Source: Patescibacteria group bacterium (GTDB taxonomy: Bacteria > Patescibacteriota > Patescibacteriia > Magasanikbacterales > UBA922). From it: a stretch of DNA of 33,238 bases. The stretch is taken from positions 65,508 to 98,745 of the forward strand of contig JAHJIX010000022.1 in NCBI GenBank assembly GCA_018823045.1. The letters run 5' to 3'. Below the pieces are notes generated by a model that saw only the letters and a program-made list of their open reading frames with translations, searched no databases and was not told where the DNA came from. The translations under genes and the position numbers were made by a program. Shown piece by piece: positions 14,914-22,196 of this stretch. How positions within the stretch are numbered: position 1 is the first letter of the stretch; each line of letters begins with the position of its first letter.

Positions 14914-15257
14914 TCGACGGTAGCTCAGTGGTAGAGCAATTGGCTGTCAACAGTGGCAGCTCTTAGTAGGAATACTAAGATGAAAAACAAGGTGAACTGC
15001 AGGAAGCCCAACCTGAGCAATCAGAACGGGTAATCTGCAGCCAAGCTGGATCTATTTTTAATAGATCCAGAAGGTTCAGAGACTATCCCTAACGGGAGTA
15101 GGGTTCAAACATATATTTGAATTCGAAGCGCCTTGCACCCCAAATGCTCTTGATTAAATCAAGTTTTTAGCATGGGTGATGATATAGTCCACGCTTTCTA
15201 GTAATAGGGAGGTAACGTGTAACCAATGGGTCGCCGGTTCGAGCCCGGCCCGTCGAG
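14914..15257 (+). tRNA. tRNA-Asn(GUU) interrupted by a group I intron
   Basis: Exon 1 (14914-14947) plus exon 2 (15220-15257) give a 72-nt tRNA. The acceptor stem is TCGACGG/CCGTCGA. The D-arm is GCTC-AGTGGTA-GAGC. The anticodon stem ATTGG/CCAAT encloses the loop CTGTTAA with anticodon GTT. The variable region is GGGTC, the T-arm GCCGG-TTCGAGC-CCGGC, and the discriminator is G73. CCA is not fully encoded. The splice sites were chosen because exon 1 then ends in U paired to G in P1, the intron ends in G, and the joined loop matches canonical tRNA-Asn. The intron lies between anticodon positions 35 and 36. Reading the DNA without splicing shows GTC, which would be miscalled as Asp. An alternative splice giving UGU (Thr) fits P1 less well. 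Confidence 0.9.
14948..15219 (+). ncRNA. ORF-less group I self-splicing intron (IA-like)
   Basis: 272 nt. P1: exon GGCTGT with the internal guide GCAGCT (14956-14961), ending in the conserved U-G pair. P2: TCTTAGTA/TACTAAGA (14961-14968, 14973-14980) with a GGAA loop. P3: CAAGGTG (14988-14994) with CGCCTTG (15129-15135). P4: CTGCAG (14997-15002) with CTGCAG (15035-15040). P5: CCC/GGG, capped by CTGA-GCAA-TCAG. P6: an 11-bp hairpin (15046-15070). The R element GTTCAGAGACTA and S element GATATAGTCC form P7 (15081-15086 with 15184-15189). P8: CACCC/GGGTG with a nested hairpin. P9: 15194-15211 with a GTAA loop. The terminal omega-G is at 15219. Two extra hairpins between P7 and P3 (CCCT/AGGG and TTCAAA/TTTGAA, 15087-15121) resemble P7.1/P7.2 of subgroup IA. 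No homing endonuclease is encoded. Confidence 0.93.
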
Positions 15258-15260
15258 CAA

Positions 15261-15292
15261 AAAAAATATCGCTAGAATAAGCGGTATTTTTT
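15261..15292 (+). terminator. Terminator of tRNA-Asn
   Basis: The AAAAAATATCGCT/AGCGGTATTTTTT hairpin with one G-T wobble begins 3 nt after the discriminator base; the U-tract is within the 3' arm. Confidence 0.8.
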
Positions 15293-15334
15293 ATACCCCG
15301 GTGGGACGATAGAACCAAATATGTTTTTCAAACA

Positions 15335-15361
15335 AAAAACCACCGTTTATAGGTGATTTTT
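15335..15361 (-). terminator. Weak terminator of the Fic gene
   Basis: CACC/GGTG stem extended by A/T runs around an unpaired C-A position. On the minus strand it ends in GGTTTTTTG, 19 nt past the Fic stop. Confidence 0.5.
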
Positions 15362-15379
15362 GTAAGGATAGGGTATACG

Positions 15380-16330
15380 TTACTCAACGTCTCGTTGTCG
15401 TTCTCGACTGTCCATGTATCTATGTACCGCTTCTTTTGTCGTTACCCAATCACGACCCTCTTTATGAGCTTCAAGTTTTCCTTGTCGTGAGAGAAGATTA
15501 AGATACTTTGCTGAATATGGTGTATCTTTTGCAATGTCTGCTAGTTTCATGTATTTTTCCCTTTTCTTGTTTGTCGGGGTGAGTGTCTTTAGATACAAGT
15601 CAAGCGAGCATTCAACTGTTTGAGCGATGAAACGTACAAACGGTTCATACTTTTCTTTATCTGCCTGTGCAAGAACACGATAGTATTTCTTTCTGTCGTT
15701 TTTCAAGACAATAGACAGGGGAAATCCTGCCTGCATGAGAATAAGATTCATGAGTAGTCGTGAGGTGCGACCATTTCCATCAAAAAATGGATGAATATGA
15801 ACAAACTTATGATGTACAAGAGCCGCAAGCTCTACCACGTGCATGTGCCTCTTTTCTTTAGAAATCCATGTAATAAGATCTTGCATAAGTATGGGTACTT
15901 CAAGTGCGTCTGGCGGTGTATGATCTGCACCACCGATAATTACATTTGAATTTCTGTATCTACCAGCCCAATCTTTATCTGTTTCTTGCAAAATAATCGT
16001 ATGAATTTGCTTTATGAGATATTCTGAAAATGTATTTTTCTTTCCATCCTCAGTAAGCTCATACAGGTATGAAAGAGCACTATAATGATCCTTTGCCTCG
16101 AGGTGGTCTTTCAGTGGTTTTCCTTTGACAGTCAATCCCTCATTAATGACAAGAAACGTCTCTTTTAAAGTAAGAGAATTTCCCTCAATCGCATTTGAAT
16201 TGTAGGTCATTTCAATGCGAAGCTGTTCACGAAGCTTTTCCACTGCCGACTTTGGGAGAGGGCGAAGTGCATTGAGTCGTGTCAGCTTTTCATCGAGACG
16301 ATTTATGAGATTTTGATCTAAATATTTCAT
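15380..16330 (-). CDS. Class II Fic-domain protein with C-terminal winged-helix
   Basis: 316 aa. Fic enzymes transfer AMP or another phosphate-linked group to protein side chains. The catalytic motif HPFFDGNGRTSR (residues 180-191) is complete, with His and both Arg. The autoinhibitory helix motif (S/T)xxxE(G/N) is present at the N-terminus as SNAIEG (45-50), which makes it a class II Fic in which the inhibitory Glu is in the same chain. A C-terminal helix-turn-helix-like region (LADIAKDTPYSAKYLNLLSRQGKLEAHKEGRDW) could bind DNA, as in many solitary Fic proteins. No antitoxin gene adjoins it. It sits alone between the intron-containing tRNA-Asn and the Znu operon, a typical accessory position. 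The ATG is in CATATG. Confidence 0.95.
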   Translation of the reverse strand: MKYLDQNLINRLDEKLTRLNALRPLPKSAVEKLREQLRIEMTYNSNAIEGNSLTLKETFLVINEGLTVKGKPLKDHLEAKDHYSALSYLYELTEDGKKNTFSEYLIKQIHTIILQETDKDWAGRYRNSNVIIGGADHTPPDALEVPILMQDLITWISKEKRHMHVVELAALVHHKFVHIHPFFDGNGRTSRLLMNLILMQAGFPLSIVLKNDRKKYYRVLAQADKEKYEPFVRFIAQTVECSLDLYLKTLTPTNKKREKYMKLADIAKDTPYSAKYLNLLSRQGKLEAHKEGRDWVTTKEAVHRYMDSRERQRDVE

Positions 16331-16554
16331 ATGTCTCTAATATGGTTTAATTCATTTTTTACACTATACCATATTAAGGATAATTTGTCTAGTCTATAGT
16401 ACATAATTTAATTTAGTTCTAATATCTTTCTCATCTTTAACAGAGTAATACCAGTAAGGCAGCATTCAAAGTCTATTAGTCCAGTTTGCATCGGAGGTGA
16501 AGAACTATATTCTTTCTCTATAGTAGTTCTAACGTCGTCCAGCCGCCCGAGCAA
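16331..16554. other. Intergenic region upstream of fic
   Basis: About 220 nt without an ORF. One hairpin, AGAACTA/TAGTTCT (16501-16507 with 16524-16530), precedes a GC-richer stretch GTCGTCCAGCCGCCCGAGC (16535-16553). The fic promoter should lie at its lower end, but I see no convincing consensus. Confidence 0.35.
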
Positions 16555-16587
16555 AAAAAGGAACACTTGTATAAAGTGTTCCTTTTT
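16555..16587 (-). terminator. Terminator of the zinc-uptake operon
   Basis: Perfect hairpin AAAAAGGAACACTT/AAGTGTTCCTTTTT, with U-tracts on both strands, 14 nt past the cupin stop. Confidence 0.9.
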
Positions 16588-16600
16588 ATTTCATCAAATG

Positions 16601-16987
16601 TTATTCTGTGGTCACTCCATCAAAATGCTCTTCTACTTCGTCAGCCTTTATTTTGTGCACTGTTCCATCTTTATGTTCTGGTGGTGTGTAAACTGAATAT
16701 AATTTTAAATTATCTTCACCCACATTAATAACATTATGATCCATACCAGCAGGGATAACAATAGCAACTCCATCACTAAGCTCATGCTCAACACCATCCA
16801 TAATCGCTTTTCCTTCACCTTCTTCTACACGAATAAATTGATCAAGTTCATGCACCTCTGCACCAATTTCATCACCGGGTTCAATACACATTAACACCAG
16901 TTGACTATTTTTTGTCGTATACAATACACGACGATAATCTGTATTAAGCAATGTTTCTTTTTCTAAATCAACGATATATCCCTTCAT
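16601..16987 (-). CDS. Small cupin protein (mannose-6-phosphate isomerase C-terminal-like)
   Basis: 128 aa, a single-domain cupin. Motif 1 is visible as G-x-E-I-G-x-E-V-H-x-L-D-Q-F-I-R-V-E-E-G-E-G (around residues 38-60), with one His and Glu ligands. Motif 2 is PAGMDHNVINVG (around 96-107), with the second His. Such stand-alone cupins resemble the C-terminal half of phosphomannose isomerases, but many have no known reaction. It starts 31 nt after znuB and shares the terminator, so it appears to be the last gene of the zinc operon. A metal-dependent or metal-storage role is possible but only inferred. Confidence 0.85.
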   Translation of the reverse strand: MKGYIVDLEKETLLNTDYRRVLYTTKNSQLVLMCIEPGDEIGAEVHELDQFIRVEEGEGKAIMDGVEHELSDGVAIVIPAGMDHNVINVGEDNLKLYSVYTPPEHKDGTVHKIKADEVEEHFDGVTTE

Positions 16988-17018
16988 ATGAAAATAAAAT
17001 AAATATTATAGTAGTAGT

Positions 17019-17837
17019 TTATCCCTTTTTTACCTGAGATACAAGTGTTTGATACAATAGCGAACAGATAAATAAGCCTGTCCCTACTAAAATAATCATT
17101 GCCCCACTCGGTACATCTAAATAGTATGAACTGATTAAACCCACATAAACAATAATCACTGCACACACAACCGCCAGTATGGTAAATTGTTTAAATGAAT
17201 GGGCAAATAATTTTGCAATCGAACTTGGGGTCACTAATAGTGCGCTCACTAAAATAATTCCCACTAATTTTATACTTAAAATAACTGTTACTGCCGTCAT
17301 GACATACAGTAACATATCATATCTCCCTGGTTTTAATCCTGAAAGATATGCCCCTGTCGGGTCAAAGGTAGAAAAAAGCATCTGTCGATAATACAATGCC
17401 AGTAATAGCACCATGGCTGCTCCAACACTCACAATTGTAATGAGATCAATACTATTAATAAGCAGAATATTTCCAAATAGATAACTAATTAATTCTGGTT
17501 GATAGCCTTCATACGCATTTAGTAGTAATATCCCAATTGCCATGCCTGTTGTAAACATCATCGCAATTGCCATATCACTTGACATATTTGTTTTTTGCTC
17601 GAGCATATAAATACCAAGTGCAATAATAACAGCAAATACCACAGCAACAGGAATAGGTGCCCACCCAACAAGCACAGCCAAAGCAATACCTGCCAAAGAT
17701 GCATGGGCAATACCATCACCAATAAAACTCATTTTACGTGTAACAACAAACACTCCCAACCATCCAAGAAGTACTGCAACAACGCCGCCCGCAATAAGGG
17801 CACGTATCATAAATGGATATGATAAAAATTCTAACAT
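17019..17837 (-). CDS. znuB: Zinc/manganese ABC transporter permease (ZnuB/TroC family)
   Basis: 272 aa with about eight or nine hydrophobic spans, the ABC-3 permease family. Recognisable features are the N-terminal FLSYPFMIRALIAGGVVAVLLGWLGVFVVTRKMSFIGDGIAHASLAGIALA block, where the 'DGIAHASLAG' loop is the family hallmark, and a late KLVGIILVSALLVTPSSIA segment. It forms the membrane channel for metal delivered by ZnuA and powered by ZnuC. It starts 3 nt after the znuC stop, so it is translationally linked. No truncation; length is normal. Confidence 0.93.
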   Translation of the reverse strand: MLEFLSYPFMIRALIAGGVVAVLLGWLGVFVVTRKMSFIGDGIAHASLAGIALAVLVGWAPIPVAVVFAVIIALGIYMLEQKTNMSSDMAIAMMFTTGMAIGILLLNAYEGYQPELISYLFGNILLINSIDLITIVSVGAAMVLLLALYYRQMLFSTFDPTGAYLSGLKPGRYDMLLYVMTAVTVILSIKLVGIILVSALLVTPSSIAKLFAHSFKQFTILAVVCAVIIVYVGLISSYYLDVPSGAMIILVGTGLFICSLLYQTLVSQVKKG

Positions 17838-17840
17838 AGA

Positions 17841-18554
17841 TTAATGTGAATGGTACAGTCCTGCACCATGACCAAATAATGCTGTTAAAGTCTCAGGAGT
17901 AATAACTGTTTCAGGTACTCCATAACAGATCTTCTTTTTATTTAAACAGAGGACCTGCTGTGCATATTTATGCACAATATTTAACTCATGCGACACAATA
18001 ATACAGGTCGTATTATTTTTTTTATTTATATCAACAATCAAATCATAAATCGTTTCTTCACCAGCCATATCAATACCCGTTGAAGGTTCATCAAAAATCA
18101 GTATTTCTTTTTGATGCAAAAGTGACCGTGCAATCATTACCCGTTGAAATTGGCCACCAGATAGTGTTCCTAGTTTTTGATTTTTCACACCCATAGCTCC
18201 TACTTCTTTGAGCACTCTATCGATATTATTCACCCCATGTTTATCTGTACCACAACGATCAAGCGCCATAAATTCATACACCGTTATTGGAATCGATCGA
18301 TCAAAATCAAACTTCTGTGGTACATAGCCAATTGCATGACGCATCTGCTTTGGTGATTTTCCATCAATACAAACACTTCCCTCTTGTGGTGTTTCAATGC
18401 CAATAATATGTTTAAGCAATGTTGTCTTCCCTGAGCCATTGGGCCCAATGATTGCAACAATACTTCCTTTTTGAATATCAAAAGAAACATGATCAAGCGC
18501 AGTTGTTTCATGAAATGTTGCTGTTACATTTTTTACCTGAATATATGCATTCAT
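17841..18554 (-). CDS. znuC: Zinc ABC transporter ATP-binding protein (ZnuC-like)
   Basis: 237 aa from the ATG at 18552-18554 (MNAYIQVKNV); the track's earlier codon is a GTG overlapping znuA. Walker A is GPNGSGKTT, Q-loop VPQKF, signature LSGGQ, Walker B ILIFDEPSTGID, and the H-loop His is in IIVSHELN. Energises metal import together with ZnuB. The start lies 18 nt after the znuA stop within the operon. Substrate class is inferred from the neighbours. Confidence 0.93.
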   Translation of the reverse strand: MNAYIQVKNVTATFHETTALDHVSFDIQKGSIVAIIGPNGSGKTTLLKHIIGIETPQEGSVCIDGKSPKQMRHAIGYVPQKFDFDRSIPITVYEFMALDRCGTDKHGVNNIDRVLKEVGAMGVKNQKLGTLSGGQFQRVMIARSLLHQKEILIFDEPSTGIDMAGEETIYDLIVDINKKNNTTCIIVSHELNIVHKYAQQVLCLNKKKICYGVPETVITPETLTALFGHGAGLYHSH

Positions 18555-18572
18555 ATATCTATTGTACCACAC

Positions 18573-19496
18573 TTACTGCAAGGTATGAATTAACTGATAT
18601 ACATTATACTCCATCAAATCAATATAACTCTCTCGCCCATCTAAACCACCAAGTGGATCAAGAACTCCAACAGAAACATTTAAATCATTTGCAATCGTTT
18701 CAACTGCTTCTCCAGACAATTGTGGCTCTACAAACAAAGCCTTCACCTGATGTGCATCTACTTGTTCACCTAATTCTTTTATATCCTGCGCTGTTGGAGT
18801 CTTCCCCGGAAATTCTTCAAATACAGCAACAATATCTACAGCAAAATAATCTGCAAAATAGTTCCATGCTCCATGAAAAACGACAACTTCTTTTTGTACT
18901 AACTTATTAATAGCTTCTTGCCACTCAATTTCTTTTAATGCAATATCTTGTTGAAATGCGAATGCACGATCTTGATACACATCTCTACGCTCAGAATCAC
19001 GGATACCCAACTCAATAGCAATGTGCTCTGCCATTTTTTCTGCGTTCGCCGGGCTTAACCAATAATGAGGATCAATATCTCCATGATCATGGTGGCCATT
19101 CTCTTCTCCGTGATCATCCAGTTCTTCTTCATGATCTTCAAAAGGAAGCAAATCAACATACTGACTCATATCGATAATAGAAACACCCTCTGGTACAATA
19201 TCAAGCACCCAATCATCCACTCCTGCACCAATGGTAAATAAGATATCAGCTTTAGCAATTTCCTTCATCTGTTTTGGTGTGACATCATAAGTATGAGGAC
19301 TTGCTCCTGGTGGCAATATAAGAAGTGATTCAACGTATTCTCCACCAACTTCTTCTACTAAACTGTGAAGTGGAAAAATCGTTGACGCAACCACGAATTG
19401 ATCAGTTGTATTATTTTCTTCTGCTGTTTGTGTTCCACAACCAGCGAAAATCATAACAAATAAAAATGCAAAGAAACTAAACAATACTTTTTTCAT
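18573..19496 (-). CDS. znuA: Zinc-binding lipoprotein, ABC transporter substrate-binding (ZnuA-like)
   Basis: 307 aa. The signal peptide MKKVLFSFFAFLFVMIFAGC ends in a lipobox with Cys20, so it is predicted to be lipid-anchored outside the membrane. It belongs to the cluster A-I (ZnuA/TroA) fold. Metal-ligand candidates are the His in PPGASPHTYDVTPKQ, the His in DPHYWLSP, and the HGAWNYFADYF segment. A His/Asp/Glu-rich loop DHEEELDDHGEENGHHDHGD (~125-144) is characteristic of zinc-specific rather than manganese-specific members. It is the second gene of the operon after the Fur-type regulator, 8 nt downstream of it. Supplies zinc to ZnuB/ZnuC. Confidence 0.95.
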   Translation of the reverse strand: MKKVLFSFFAFLFVMIFAGCGTQTAEENNTTDQFVVASTIFPLHSLVEEVGGEYVESLLILPPGASPHTYDVTPKQMKEIAKADILFTIGAGVDDWVLDIVPEGVSIIDMSQYVDLLPFEDHEEELDDHGEENGHHDHGDIDPHYWLSPANAEKMAEHIAIELGIRDSERRDVYQDRAFAFQQDIALKEIEWQEAINKLVQKEVVVFHGAWNYFADYFAVDIVAVFEEFPGKTPTAQDIKELGEQVDAHQVKALFVEPQLSGEAVETIANDLNVSVGVLDPLGGLDGRESYIDLMEYNVYQLIHTLQ

Positions 19497-19504
19497 ATAT
19501 CTTA

Positions 19505-19879
19505 TTAATTACATGTTTGGCAAATACCTTCTAAATAAAATGAATGCGTAATTTGACTAAATCCGTCAACACATATCTGCATATGTGTACATGGCACTTT
19601 TTTGGTCAAACCACAATTGGTACAACGGATATGATGATGTGGCTTATCGAGTAAACAATATAACCGCTCATCATCGCGTTGTTCTATATGTGCAATGTTT
19701 AATTCTTCAAACACATGCAGTGCCCGATAAATTGAACTCACATCGACGCCATCAACTTGTGCTGCAATTTCTTGCACAGATAGTGGTGTACAACTGTTTG
19801 TAAGCACAGCTAGGACACGCAATCGCGCTTGTGTAAGACGATACCCATGCTCTTTTAATTGTTTCGTATATTGATTCAT
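19505..19879 (-). CDS. zur: Fur-family metal regulator, probably Zur
   Basis: 124 aa from the ATG at 19877-19879 (MNQYTKQLKEHGYRLTQARLRVL). The TTG upstream in the track would start inside the promoter. The N-terminal winged helix has the family phrase DVSSIYRALHVFEELNIAHI. The C-terminal dimerisation domain has HHHIRCTNCGLTKKVPC and a terminal CQTCN, the two CxxC pairs that hold structural zinc. It heads the znu operon and a matching palindrome covers the promoter. The likely role is a zinc-responsive repressor (Zur) of its own operon. PerR or Fur identity is less likely given the linked transporter. Confidence 0.92.
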   Translation of the reverse strand: MNQYTKQLKEHGYRLTQARLRVLAVLTNSCTPLSVQEIAAQVDGVDVSSIYRALHVFEELNIAHIEQRDDERLYCLLDKPHHHIRCTNCGLTKKVPCTHMQICVDGFSQITHSFYLEGICQTCN

Positions 19880-19888
19880 AGTATATTG

Positions 19889-19917
19889 AGCATACCACAA
19901 TTGCGAATGATTTGCAA
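19889..19917 (-). promoter_or_regulatory. Promoter of the zur-znu operon
   Basis: On the minus strand, TTGCAA (complement of 19912-19917), 17-nt spacer, TATGCT (complement of 19889-19894). Only 9 nt separate the -10 from the ATG, so the leader would be 2-4 nt. Confidence 0.65.
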
Positions 19918-19918
19918 T
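19900..19918. promoter_or_regulatory. Fur/Zur-type operator
   Basis: ATTGCGAATGATTTGCAAT is a 9-1-9 inverted repeat with 8 of 9 matching positions, whose core TGCRAAT-n-ATTYGCA has the 7-1-7 geometry of Fur-family boxes. It overlaps the -35 and spacer of the zur promoter, as expected for a repressor site. Confidence 0.75.
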
Positions 19919-19950
19919 AAGCCATTTATTCTATGAAAAATAATTGTTTG

Positions 19951-19959
19951 TGCTATAAT
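19951..19959 (+). promoter_or_regulatory. Extended -10 promoter of greA
   Basis: TGCTATAAT is an extended -10 element (TGnTATAAT). A second overlapping TATAAT lies at 19959-19964. The ATG is about 30 nt downstream. No good -35. Confidence 0.6.
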
Positions 19960-19991
19960 ATAATCCGCACCTATTTAACAAATACTTTATT

Positions 19992-20504
19992 ATGCAAGTC
20001 CCTATAAGAAAAGGTGGAAAATATACAAATACCCCAAAAGATCCATATATTACTCAAGAAAGATATAATGCCCTTGAAGCAGAAATAGTTTCAATAAAAA
20101 AAAGACGTCCTGCTGTTATTGAAGAAACCCAAGCACATGCTGCTATGGGAGATTTTTCTGAAAATGTAGAATATCAACTCGCAAAAAGAAAACTTCGTGG
20201 CATGAACGGAGCAATAGAGCGTATTGAAAAAGAATTAAAAAATGCGATTATCATTCCAAAAGATGCAAAAACTGACCAAGTACGAATTGGCCATACAGTT
20301 GATATTCTTTTTAATGGCAAAGAAAAAACATTTACCATCTTAGGAGCAAACGAAGCTGACCCAGCTAAACGCATCATCTCTCACCTCTCCCCTATTGGGG
20401 AATCGCTGTTGGGAAAAAAAGTTGGAGAAACATTTGATGCACAAATTAACGACAAGATTATTCCATGCGAAATTGTGCACATCAACTCATATATAAAAAA
20501 ATAA
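19992..20504 (+). CDS. greA: Transcription elongation factor GreA
   Basis: 170 aa, slightly longer than the usual ~158 because of a 15-residue N-terminal extension. The coiled-coil N-terminal domain carries the tip motif GDFSENVEYQ, with the acidic Asp and Glu that coordinate the catalytic Mg2+ for transcript cleavage by backtracked polymerase. The C-terminal FKBP-like domain includes VDILFNGKEKTFTILGANEADP and ISHLSPIGESLLGKKVGE. It is monocistronic, transcribed divergently from the zur operon, and ends at a terminator overlapping its stop codon. Confidence 0.96.
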   Translation: MQVPIRKGGKYTNTPKDPYITQERYNALEAEIVSIKKRRPAVIEETQAHAAMGDFSENVEYQLAKRKLRGMNGAIERIEKELKNAIIIPKDAKTDQVRIGHTVDILFNGKEKTFTILGANEADPAKRIISHLSPIGESLLGKKVGETFDAQINDKIIPCEIVHINSYIKK

Positions 20505-20528
20505 TTCTCCTATGAGAATTATTTTTTT
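20500..20528 (+). terminator. Terminator of greA
   Basis: ATAATTCTC/GAGAATTAT hairpin followed by TTTTTTT; the stop codon is inside the left arm. Confidence 0.88.
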
Positions 20529-20544
20529 ATATTCCAAAAGTATT

Positions 20545-21996
20545 TTAATACCGTCCTAAATCAAGTTCTTTTGTAAATGTAATCTCATCAACAAACTCTT
20601 TCATGTGACTAATCAATATAATTGTTCCTTCATATTTATTAATTGCGCGAGCAATCACTGGAATATGACGGAAATTAATATGATTTGTTGGCTCATCTAA
20701 AATAAGAAGCCCTGGTTCCATAAGTACTAATCGTGCAAATGAAAGTAATCCTTTTTGTCCTTCTGACAAATGTGAAATCTTTGTACCCATGATTTCTCCT
20801 GTTAACAAAAATCCTGCAGCGACTGAACGCATATCTTGCACATCAAAACCATCAGTCATAGCATCTTTAAGAGAATCAAATACCGTTTGATCATAATTTA
20901 ATGTTGCAAAGTCTTGGCTATAATACCCAATTCGAGTATTCTCAAGTATTTCGATTCCTTCTGTTGTATTTACTAACAATGAACGAAGTAACGTACTTTT
21001 ACCAACACCATTTGGTCCTGAAATCAATAAACGATCTTTTTGTCTTAGAAGCATCTCAACCTCTTGCATATGTGGCTCATGATTTTTGATCACTTTGACA
21101 CTATGAATTTTTACCACATCACCAACAATATCTTGAGCTTCAATAGTAAAATCTCTAATCGTTTTGTCTTCTCTTCGCACATCTACTTTATTTTCTTCCA
21201 TTTCACGCACTTCTTCTTTTAACTTACTTGCAAGCTTACGCATTTTTCCACCTTTATGTGCAAAAAAGTTTACCTTATCTTTATTATCTTGTATTTCTTT
21301 TTTTAATTGAGCATTTTTCTTTATTTCTCTATCAATTCTCTTTTGAATTTCTTCTACCACAGAATAATAGTCCCCAACATAGGTTTCTACTTTTTTCGTA
21401 AAGACATCTAAATAGATAACTCCTTCAGTAAAACAGTTTAAAAAATCAGCATCATGAGAAATAACAATCACTGTTTTGTCATACATGACCAAAAACTGAA
21501 TCAAACTATCAATTCCTTCTTTATCTAAATTATTTGTTGGCTCATCTAACAACAAAATATCTGGATTTTGAATAAGGGCGTACGCAAGCAATAACCTGGC
21601 TTGTTGCCCACCAGACAACTCCCCTACTTTTCTCTCAAGAGGAACCGTTAAATTAACAGCCTCCATTACTTTATGAATCTGACTTTTAATATTCCCAGGT
21701 ACGCTCACAAAAGCTTTTGAAAAATATTCTTCAATATCTAAGCCAATATCTTCTTTACTTACCACCTGCAGTGCTGTACCAATAGTAATATCATCATCAA
21801 TATGCACTTTTCCACTTTTTGGCTTTATTTCTCCTTTAATCAATTTAAAAATAGTGCTTTTCCCAGCGCCATTTTGCCCCATGAGTGTTATTTTAGATCC
21901 TGTACGCACACTAAAAGAAGCCTCTTCTAAGACAAGCTTTTTGTTAACGTACTCAAAATCAACATTATCAAAGCGTAAACAAACATGTTCTGACAT
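20545..21996 (-). CDS. ABC-F family ATPase
   Basis: 483 aa, two ABC domains and no membrane span, the ABC-F layout. Domain 1: Walker A GQNGAGKST (~40), signature LSGGQQARLLLAYALIQ, Walker B DILLLDEPTNNLD. A charged interdomain linker helix (~220-290, KKNAQLKKEIQDNKDKVNFFAHKGGKMRKLASKLKEEVREM) is the P-site-tRNA-interaction motif region. Domain 2: Walker A SGPNGVGKST, signature LSEGQKGLLSFA, Walker B GLLILDEPTNHINF. ABC-F proteins bind the ribosomal E site and act in translation control or antibiotic protection. The second domain has HIN in place of the usual HLD after EPTN. The ATG sits in ATATATG. Monocistronic. Confidence 0.93.
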   Translation of the reverse strand: MSEHVCLRFDNVDFEYVNKKLVLEEASFSVRTGSKITLMGQNGAGKSTIFKLIKGEIKPKSGKVHIDDDITIGTALQVVSKEDIGLDIEEYFSKAFVSVPGNIKSQIHKVMEAVNLTVPLERKVGELSGGQQARLLLAYALIQNPDILLLDEPTNNLDKEGIDSLIQFLVMYDKTVIVISHDADFLNCFTEGVIYLDVFTKKVETYVGDYYSVVEEIQKRIDREIKKNAQLKKEIQDNKDKVNFFAHKGGKMRKLASKLKEEVREMEENKVDVRREDKTIRDFTIEAQDIVGDVVKIHSVKVIKNHEPHMQEVEMLLRQKDRLLISGPNGVGKSTLLRSLLVNTTEGIEILENTRIGYYSQDFATLNYDQTVFDSLKDAMTDGFDVQDMRSVAAGFLLTGEIMGTKISHLSEGQKGLLSFARLVLMEPGLLILDEPTNHINFRHIPVIARAINKYEGTIILISHMKEFVDEITFTKELDLGRY

Positions 21997-22196
21997 ATAT
22001 ACACATTAAATTTCTAAAATATATAGTAGCCCTATCATACATGAATATTGCTAAAATATCAAGTATCTTAATACATAGTTCCATAATAAACCATTGTAAC
22101 CTCTTGAATTACCCTAAGAATCACTTTAATCAACTTGATAAACAAAAAAACACTATTTAAAGCATTTTTTTAGAGAGTTTAGACTCTCCCAATCTG
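21997..22196. other. Intergenic region between tRNA-Gln and the ABC-F gene
   Basis: About 200 nt of AT-rich sequence with no ORF. Just past the tRNA, AGAGAGT/ACTCTCC forms a hairpin (around 22171-22189), but on the minus strand it is followed by A's rather than U's, so termination is doubtful. Confidence 0.4.

Noticed and set aside
14914-14960. tRNA-Asp (anticodon GTC) read directly from the DNA
   Set aside because: The loop CTGTCAA is followed by intron sequence rather than the matching stem; the anticodon stem closes only after removing 272 nt, which gives GTT (Asn).
16535-16559. tRNA-Asn 3'-end remnant (GCCCGAGCAAAAAAA) as an attachment site for a fic island
   Set aside because: Similarity to CCCGTCGAGCAAAAAAA is short and gapped, partly a poly-A run, and no integrase is present.
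22171-22189. Terminator after tRNA-Gln
   Set aside because: The hairpin is followed by A's on the transcribed strand rather than U's.
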